Origin: Bicyclus anynana
Taxonomy: Eukaryota; Arthropoda; Insecta; Lepidoptera; Nymphalidae
Assembly (NCBI RefSeq): GCF_947172395.1
Contig: NC_069092.1
Span: 6,307,418 to 6,371,417, forward strand
Direction: 5' to 3'
Length of the DNA: 64,000 bases
Notes under the pieces: model-generated
What the model saw: only the letters and a program-made list of their open reading frames with translations
Database searches by the model: none
What the model was told of the DNA's origin: nothing
In this document: positions 56,612 to 64,000 of the stretch, one piece after another
How the letters are laid out: every line of letters starts with the position of its first letter
Position numbering within the stretch: the stretch's first letter is position 1
Position numbers and translations under genes: made by a program

Positions 56612-58690
56612 TATATATATAAATCATAAAGACCTAATGCAATACCCTTGCTCTAGAATGAAACCATATGAGACTTGATCTTGTTTGTAGATCCGTGGCA
56701 AAGATGTAAGGCTTTTAAGGAGTATGGTAATCAAACTGAGGCGCGGGCCAGATCAACCTAATACCGACGGATCTCGAAGTAAATGCCTTCGGCTTATTTG
56801 TTGCGTAGAAAACATTGTCTAAGAGAGAATAATTCTGGGATATGTAAATAACTTTGATAGGTTTTGTCGCGTCCTAACATAACCACAATGTCAACAAAAA
56901 AATGTAGATATTTGTGCCTAGTTTTTAAAAAGAAAATGAAAATTGCTATCAATACTGAGAATGTATGCTAAAAGTAGGTATGTATTACTCATAACATTAT
57001 GTATTACTTATAACAGACTCAGAAGAATAGAAGATAAGAAAAACAATTTTAAGTTTCACAATATTTGTCAGGACAACTAAATTAACAAATCAAACTGAGA
57101 AGTTCAGAGAATGACCTTGAGTGGAGTCATGAACTTGTGATCGTTGTATGTAGGGTTAAGGGAACTTATACTTCCCTTTTCCACTCAAGCCACTATCTCC
57201 GCCTATCCCAAATTCACCCATGAAGGATTATTCAACAAATGGTGTGGACGGATCGAACGCCACGACAAGAATGAGCTAGACCTTACGACGAGCGCCTTAT
57301 ATCGGCAGTTGTTCCCGCCTGATGGCTACCCCTCTCTAACTCCCTCTTAACGGAAACAAGTCGCGCCACCTAGCGTCGGCACAGGCCAACACGAGATCGA
57401 GCGACGTCATATCCATCTCAGACTACTATTTCCTACAGTTTATTAAGCTACCCTACACTATACTATACATTAATAAGTAAATAATTAATCAATTATTAAT
57501 CGCTCATCATCATTTCGTTCGCATCATTTGGATGAGAATGATAAATGATAAGAGAATCTTTAGATTAGATAGAAGGGTTAGATTCTCACTCTCTGGACGG
57601 CTTTCCTTTTTCTAAGTAACTCTAGCACAGGCTAAAGTTTTATATACCTACTTAATATATTTTTATTATTGTCTAGGCATAGTTGTCATGTTAGAAAATA
57701 TATATACCTAATAAGTATTTTATATATTTTTGTTTAAGCAGAGAAAATATTAGAAAGCAAGAGAAAAACTATTTTTTATTTTATATACCTAAATAATAAT
57801 GCTTTATACAGTGTAAATCTTCTTCTTATTGCCGAAGAAGTAAAAAAATAAAACAATCAAGAGTAATAAAATCTTTGTATATTATTAAAAAAATTTATAA
57901 GTTTATTATATACCTACATTATGGTATCAACAGTTTGAACTTTAGAAATAGGTAGGTATAAGCCGCTTTTGCAGAATGCAAAGAAGTCTATACTTGAAAA
58001 GGTAATACGAATATATGCAGGAGGAACGATCTTGTAATAGGTGCCTACATTAACCATTCTCAGCCTGTTATTATGTATTTAACCCGCGACAAAGGAAATC
58101 CACGTAAAGCATGAAGTAGGTAGGTATATACCTACGTAAGCTTAAAGTCAGGTACTTTCGGTTATATAATTTTCATTTTCTACATATTTCATAGAATTTT
58201 CGTTTTACAGTGATAAACTTGATATATAAAGAAAACTTAAAATGCAAGGTGTTCAATTTATTTTAGGAATATACCTATGTATTCTTATTGTCAAGAAATT
58301 TGTATTAATATAGTAGGGAAGTTATAGAGAAAAATATTTCATCTGTCCTTTATTCATTATCGTCATCGCCATCGTTAGCTTCCAGCTACCAGCTACAACC
58401 AGAAAATAAATAATTATAATAATTATGAATCAGGTAATCCGTAACCAACAGAAAATTAAAGCGGTTACCTAATAAGTACTCTGGTGTATAAAATCTATGA
58501 TCTTAAATATTAAACGCACCTATTATATTAAAATATTGATAAAAAATTACTATATCGTTGCTGTAAAGTTCGTTTTGTTTGCTGTTGTTGACGTGAAGTT
58601 CGGATTAAAATAAAAATACCTAATGCAGTGATTTTTAAATATCTTTTAAGAAAAGGCACTCCGAACAAACTCTCTGAAAGTAATAGTCAT
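56612..58690. other. Unique sequence, mostly AT-rich
   Basis: No repeat recognised. The GC-richer part 57140-57430 has a 68-codon plus-strand frame (57144-57350) with no recognisable domain; no gene is called. Confidence 0.35.
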
Positions 58691-60300
58691 TTACATATAG
58701 ATGAGTTTAAAAACCTGTACGCAAAAGTTATTTAAAAGTCTCTCGTACCCGTTGTTTCTTTTGCGAAAAAATGTCGTCATTATAGTTACGGGAAACTTCA
58801 AGTGGACATAAATAAAGGCCGAAATATTTGACGGTCCCATCTCGAACGGCAGCGGGCACGCTGCTCTCAATTTTACATAACCCTTGTTGTACACTAATAC
58901 GAGTTTTATTTCTTGCACACTTAGGACGATTTTCCTTTATCCCGATATATGTAACAGTTGTACACATCAATAAAAGATAATGTACCCTCGGTCTCCCAAA
59001 ACAAGGCCTAATTTGGGTAAACAAAGTTGGTCTTGAGGGAGATACTTGAACCAAATTTCTTCGCAAAACTGTTGTGTCACGGCATCAGTTTTTGAAAGAA
59101 CTTGGATTAATAAATTCCATTTGGGTCTCTCGTTACTCGTCTAGACAACGTCTTATTAATTAGAAACGAAATTATTTTGGACAGAGCCCGAAATAACAAC
59201 CTATTTTGTTTTCGTAAGTATTTCTGCGAGATAAGTTTTGTTCTTGTAGAAAATTACAGCTTTATTAAGTACACATGTACAATTATACCTACTTTTTACG
59301 TAGATGCCTCTTATTTGTAAAAAATTGATCATTAGGTACCTATTTACTGAATTTAACCTACCATACTTGAGAAAGCTTCTATTAGATACCTACAAGTTCG
59401 TTTATTATAAGAATGTGAATTCGATTAAGTATGTTGTGATAAACATTTTCATTTTATAACCAATATCTACACATACAGATAGGTAGGTCGGTTTCAATTT
59501 CTGAGTCATGCAATGTAGGTACACTGTGACACAATACCGAGGAAATAAGCAACCCATTTGGGAGTCGCTACCCACCTTCGTGCCTTAAAAGCTCAAAAGA
59601 TTTGCCCTTATTCTATTCCTACCTTCATCTTTACAAGGATCACGTAAAACGTAAGAATGACACACGATGGTTTTCCTTTAGGCCCCATTTGACGGCCCGA
59701 GAGACTTGTTATACTGTGTACACGAGATACAAGAAATATTTGTTCAAATATAATCAGGGATGCGAGTTGCGTCCAAACAAGTTTTTGTTTTTATCCAATG
59801 TTACGATATGTGGACGGGTTCGATCGTCGTGGATCGCAAATGTTTAACATCATATCGGACTTAGTACGGGTCTGTATAAAATACGTGATTGGATCGTATT
59901 TTTGAACGGATCGAGCGAGGATTACGGGGAGCCAAACTACTCTGTATACAATATATTTAACGCTAAATCGATTTTGCTTTAAATAAAAATAACACGTTTG
60001 AAATTGCTCGCCTCGAATAAACTTCGTATAATAGTGGCTATCCCTGTTGAGCTTTGCTCGCATTTCTGTAAACAAGGTAAACGGACCGGCGCTGGGAGCC
60101 TCAATAATATAAAACATGCGCCCATATCGCCCCCACCTATATTTGTTACCCCCTCGCCCACCTGCGCCATAGCCGTGTCTGTATCGTACCCGTAGTTCAT
60201 GGGATGTGTACCAACTATTTTTAGCATAAACGAAGCAAGCTGTCTACGTTTTGAACAATATCTAACCAATATCTAGTGAAAGGGTAGGGACGGGCATAAA
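58691..60300. other. Unique CpG-containing block
   Basis: About 1.6 kb with moderate GC and no TACCTA saturation or repeats. It has many medium frames on both strands (for example 58728-59066 minus and 59602-59847 plus) with no recognisable domains. The pyrimidine-rich stretch at 60118-60170 (CGCCCCCACCTATATTTG) is notable. Similar in character to 16330-17940. Confidence 0.3.
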
Positions 60301-61211
60301 GAAAATAACTTTCGACGTTTATGTTGTTCTACCTCTTTCATATCCGCTAAAAGCAATCTTATAAAAGATACCTAAAGGTACATCTATAGGTTAATAACAC
60401 CCACTTTGTACATTGATAAAGATAATAAATTGGTGAATTTCCAAGTCAACTACTAATTGAACATTGTTTATGTTTCGATTGTTATTTTAAAGCAAACTGT
60501 GTTGAAACAAAAATAAAACTAGACACGAATTTCTGACTCAAACAAAAGGTCACGTTCGAGATCAATGAACCCTGCCGGACATCGTTTTCTATAACAATTA
60601 TTTTGAAAACAGACACCTGGTTATTATAATAAATTTTAATTGAGTACCTAATTATAAAAAAATATAAGCTTAACATTCTTTATTTACCTACTTTAATTAA
60701 AAAACCTTAATATATTATGGTTTAAGTAGGTAGGTCCAATCTCATTTTGTAAATTGGAAGACTAAACTTAGATGCCTACTCAACATCGGTGAGCTTTTTT
60801 ACCTTAAACCAAGACCGTAATTCATTATGTCAGTGACAATCTTGAGAGTGAACTGGTTTTTTCTAATCAAGCCCTTGTCCTAAAGCTTCGCGCCATGACC
60901 TTATGAGACAACATAGGTAGGTATTTCGTTAAGTGCTTTCTTTTAAATCGTAAGAGTTATTACTTCATTAAAATGTCAATGCTTTTGTTTTACGTTAACC
61001 CAAATGTTTGTCTAAATAATATTTATTTAGTTTAGTTTTTTTTCATAAATATTTTTCTAATAAAGTAGTTGGTACTTGAAAGATCATTTTTTTTTATAAG
61101 TAACGGTTTAGATAGGTATACGAGTCACTAGAAAACAGTTTCCAGTTGATTGAAGCCTTTGAAACCTTAGCTCTATCAGAACCTTATTTAACGTATTTTT
61201 TTTTATTTCAG
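60301..61211. other. AT-rich unique sequence
   Basis: Nothing recognised apart from the acceptor-like tract ending at 61211. Confidence 0.45.
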
Positions 61212-61340
61212 TTGCAGACAAACAAAGTACGAATGGGTTTAATTCTCACAAAGTATAAATTAGAATTGAAGAGATCTCTCAAACAGGGAGAAAAGAATGA
61301 CCTTCAGACGGAGTGTTTCAGAAAACTTACCAAGTTTTAA
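61212..61340 (+). CDS. Candidate terminal exon, possible P450-like relic
   Basis: A strong acceptor (TATTTTTTTTTATTTCAG|) is followed by a frame LQTNKVRMGLILTKYKLELK ... ending at TAA 61338-61340. The first 20 residues loosely resemble the helix that follows the heme-binding loop of insect cytochrome P450 proteins (RFG-LQTKVGL---L-KYK). The rest does not match, and no P450 sequence was found upstream. It is best regarded as an exon-like relic or chance similarity. Confidence 0.25.
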   Translation: MQTNKVRMGLILTKYKLELKRSLKQGEKNDLQTECFRKLTKF

Positions 61341-61784
61341 GCACACACACCTACCTACCAAATGAAAGTTTGACGTAAGTAACTAAGTTTTGAATATAAA
61401 TTTTACCTAATTGTCTCGTTCATTTAAACGATGCTGATATCTTATACCAACTTGTAGTTAATACAAAGCTATAAAAGAAACTTAAGTAGTTAAGTTAAAA
61501 TTTTCAAGTGTAATAATCGTCGCCAAAATTAATACCAGTGTAATAGATACATATTAAGTATGTAGGTACATAGTAAAAGTATGTTGCTTTTAAGCAAATA
61601 CACCATAATAATTAAAAAGTAAATCAGATTATGTGTTGCAATGCTCAAAGCGGGAATCACAGATATTTAAAAAAATGTAAATCAAACAATTCACTGAGAG
61701 ATACTACAAATACACGCAAACAGTTAATCATATAAATTGTATTGGAAGTTGGAAGTCAGGTGAGCCGCCATTGTACCCGCATGT

Positions 61785-61797
61785 CCCCCCCCCCACC
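61785..61797. repeat. Poly(C) tract
   Basis: A run of C residues with an interrupting A, CCCCCCCCCCACCCC, unusual in this AT-rich setting. Confidence 0.85.
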
Positions 61798-62270
61798 CCG
61801 TCATTGACATGTAAATGAAAGAGGCCACGCTAGCGGATCGTGGGCCGACGGTTGTTTATCTCTGATTGGCTTCATTTATACCAATTTGAAAGACAGGTTC
61901 TACTCCAAATGTAATCAGCGTGCAGTGTCGTTAATTCAGCATATAAGCACCTCGGCCTAACTACCTACGTGCTCTTACCTTAATTACGTGCGCGAATTCC
62001 TGTTCGATTAGGTACGTTTTCAGATATGGCTTATCCAATCGAATTATATTGAGTCACGTAACATACCTACAATACGATCGCATAAAGAGCCTTTTTTAAA
62101 TTAACTTTTGAATTTTGTTGTGATACCTACAGTTTACATACCTACTATTGATTTTAATAAAATAACACATAGGTAGGTAAATTTATTAAATATAAGCTCT
62201 GTCTTAAATAAGTCCACTATTTCTTTAAATTTGTAATGTGTTCTTAATCACCTTTTGTATCTAATAAATA
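61798..62270. other. Unique sequence
   Basis: Nothing recognised. Confidence 0.45.
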
Positions 62271-62540
62271 TAACTAGCACGTAAATATTATGGATGTAGG
62301 CATCCGCTAAGAAAGGATTTTGATCAATTCTACCTCCAACGGGATAAAATAGGGGATGAAAGTTTGTATGAAACTTTGTCAATTTTAAACCGATTGGGCT
62401 GAGACTTTGCAAGCATAAAGCAACTATGACGTAGGCATCCCTTAAGAAAGTATTATACTAATTACTATTACCTACCCCTGAGGGGATAAAATAGGGGTAG
62501 AAAGTTTGCATGGAAAATCCTTCAATTTTTAGGGTAAATT
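62271..62540 (+). repeat. Dispersed repeat with two tandem ~133-bp units
   Basis: GTAGGCATCCGCTAAGAAAG ... GGGATAAAATAGGGGATGAA, AGTTTGTATG (unit 1) is followed by GTAGGCATCCCTTAAGAAAG ... GGGATAAAATAGGGGTAGAA, AGTTTGCATG (unit 2). I recall this motif series from lepidopteran repeats. Non-coding. Confidence 0.7.
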
Positions 62541-63947
62541 TGTAAATGTAAAACGATTAAACGAAGTGGACTTAATTATTTTACTTTAAAAAACAGTCCC
62601 CTGACTACTATATTGGTTATTATTAGAATCAAAAGTAAATATATGTAGTTTCGTAACGCTTATTCTGAGTAACCTAAATACGAAAGCCAGCTTGGCAGCT
62701 TGCAGTCCCAATCGATAAAGACACTCCTCGAAAACAGAGCATCACTACTCGGTTGAAAACCAATTATACAACTTACTCGTAGCGCATCCTGTTGCCAAGT
62801 TGTACATGTAATTCGATAACAAAACCCGCCCCTACTTCCTACATCATCAAAGTACCAATTAATAGCTATCTGTAGTCTGTACAATAAAAATGTAGGTGTG
62901 TCTAATCTAAATAAGGAATTGTTTAAGCGCCGCCAGCAATCGTCACCCACATTATTACCCGTTCTTGCTATCGATGCAATAATTCAATGTATTAATGTAG
63001 TAGTAGTAAAACACGATTTTGAACCGGCAATTTATGGTAATAGTACTGCAATTAAACAAGAACTGGATAACTATGTAGGAGTAATGATTACCTATTAACT
63101 ACCTACTCCATAAGTTGTAGGTACCTTTTTAAATTTCCCCATTTCTCATTTTATAACTCGACGTATCGTATAATTATTCGAATACGTTTCAAAATTTTAA
63201 TTTTTTAATTTTAATTATTGTTTCTAAATTTGAATGACTAGGTATATATATAGCTTTATCAAATATTTGATGAATTGCTAACTAGTTGTTTTTAGTTTTA
63301 AGAGGAAATATCGTCCCATAAATATATAAATACGTGCGAGGTGGAATCGGGTTATGCATGACACTTTTCTCTCGGTTGCCATTCCCAGTGGAATTTGAAA
63401 TTCTCCAAGAACGCAATGGCGTTTCCTTTATATTCTCCTCCTGAGCCTTTCATTGAGAAATAAACATTACCAAGGTCACCTATGGAAGTTAGGAAAACAA
63501 TTTAATGAAGCCATTTCTGTAGTACCTTGTAATCTGAGATAACTACCCTTATGACTTGCAGGATTCTAAATTGACGAGTGGGGACGACTTATCGTATAGC
63601 TATTCTTAACAATAAATACTTTATTATTAGTAAAATCAATGAACCATAATTTTTATTCATATTGTGACCACGGATCAGAATAAAACCAATATTATTTGTT
63701 AAGTTTGGGATGGAACGTCGAGGGGATCACATTTCCATATATAACAAATTTGTAAATTTTGATTGCTTCGTGTTTTCAAATATTACCTATTTATAATGTA
63801 ATATAACACCTATATCTTATGTTACATGCACGTTTAGTAAATAATATAAATTATAGCCAAGTCAAATTTATTTTTCAAATTTTCCACGATCGCTAAACGT
63901 AAATTCATATCTAAAGGTTAGTCTTGGATTATAATATATACTCTATA
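62541..63947. other. AT-rich unique sequence
   Basis: Nothing recognised. Short frames at 62660-62950 (minus) and 62898-63098 (plus) have no domains. Confidence 0.4.
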
Positions 63948-64000
63948 TCTATACTAATATTATAAAGCTGAAGAGTTTGTTTGTTTGTTTGAACGCGCTA
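63948..64000 (+). mobile_element. Helitron-like 5' end, cut by window edge
   Basis: A|TCTATACTAATATTATAAAG, then CTGAAGAGTTTGTTTG and GAACGCGCTA, matches the start of 42363-42545. The element continues past the window. Confidence 0.7.

Noticed and set aside
59979..60269. Minus-strand frame with a Gly-rich stretch
   Set aside because: No recognisable domain, no splice context, and overlapping frames on the other strand are equally long.
1..64000. CRISPR arrays, operons, riboswitches or other prokaryotic features
   Set aside because: The SINE, LINE and Helitron content and splice-like signals show a eukaryotic insect genome. No regularly spaced repeat-spacer array is present.

Overview
This window is non-coding, repeat-rich insect DNA, almost certainly from a moth or butterfly (Lepidoptera). 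The evidence is AT-rich sequence saturated with short TACCTACC/GGTAGGTA runs, several tRNA-derived SINE families I associate with Lepidoptera, small A|TC...CTAG|T Helitron-like elements, and degraded RTE-like and Jockey-like LINE 3' ends. No intact multi-exon protein gene, rRNA or genuine cellular tRNA gene was recognised. Nearly all short open frames are chance frames or frames inside repeats. The window is probably intergenic, or lies inside long introns of one or more genes.

Layout. 1-13 kb: unique AT-rich DNA with a SINE at 403-690, SINE and LINE tails, hairpins, and a promoter-like block at 11.06-11.25 kb. 13-31 kb: truncated SINEs, a complete small Helitron (14895-15113), a candidate 41-bp minus-strand exon (16224-16264), a Jockey-type reverse transcriptase remnant (20214-20467), a tail-to-tail SINE pair (22435-23073), a SINE nested in a Helitron (26399-26842), an RTE-like LINE 3' end (27619-27805), a 155-bp MITE (27940-28094), and a 5'-truncated LINE end (30609-30912). 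31-46 kb: a candidate 132-bp plus-strand exon (31163-31294), more SINEs, a 243-bp foldback element with Helitron-like ends (39878-40120), a second, longer copy of the LINE end (40806-41311), and a Helitron carrying a G-rich 11-bp minisatellite (43582-44312). 46-64 kb: a decayed 2.15-kb DNA transposon with 41-bp terminal inverted repeats and a split, pseudogenised transposase gene (46072-48221), a candidate 43-bp plus-strand exon (51962-52004), a 75-bp tandem duplication, more Helitron ends, and a possible terminal exon at 61212-61340.

The most notable object is the 46.07-48.22 kb transposon. Its ends and its internal gene relic support each other. The encoded protein resembles a family I remember as widespread in lepidopteran and other arthropod gene sets, usually labelled uncharacterized. 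If so, this locus ties that family to a cut-and-paste transposon. The remaining elements fit a picture of SINEs sharing 3' ends with RTE-like LINEs and repeated nesting of Helitrons, SINEs and foldback elements. All family assignments are from memory of sequence patterns; no database search was run.
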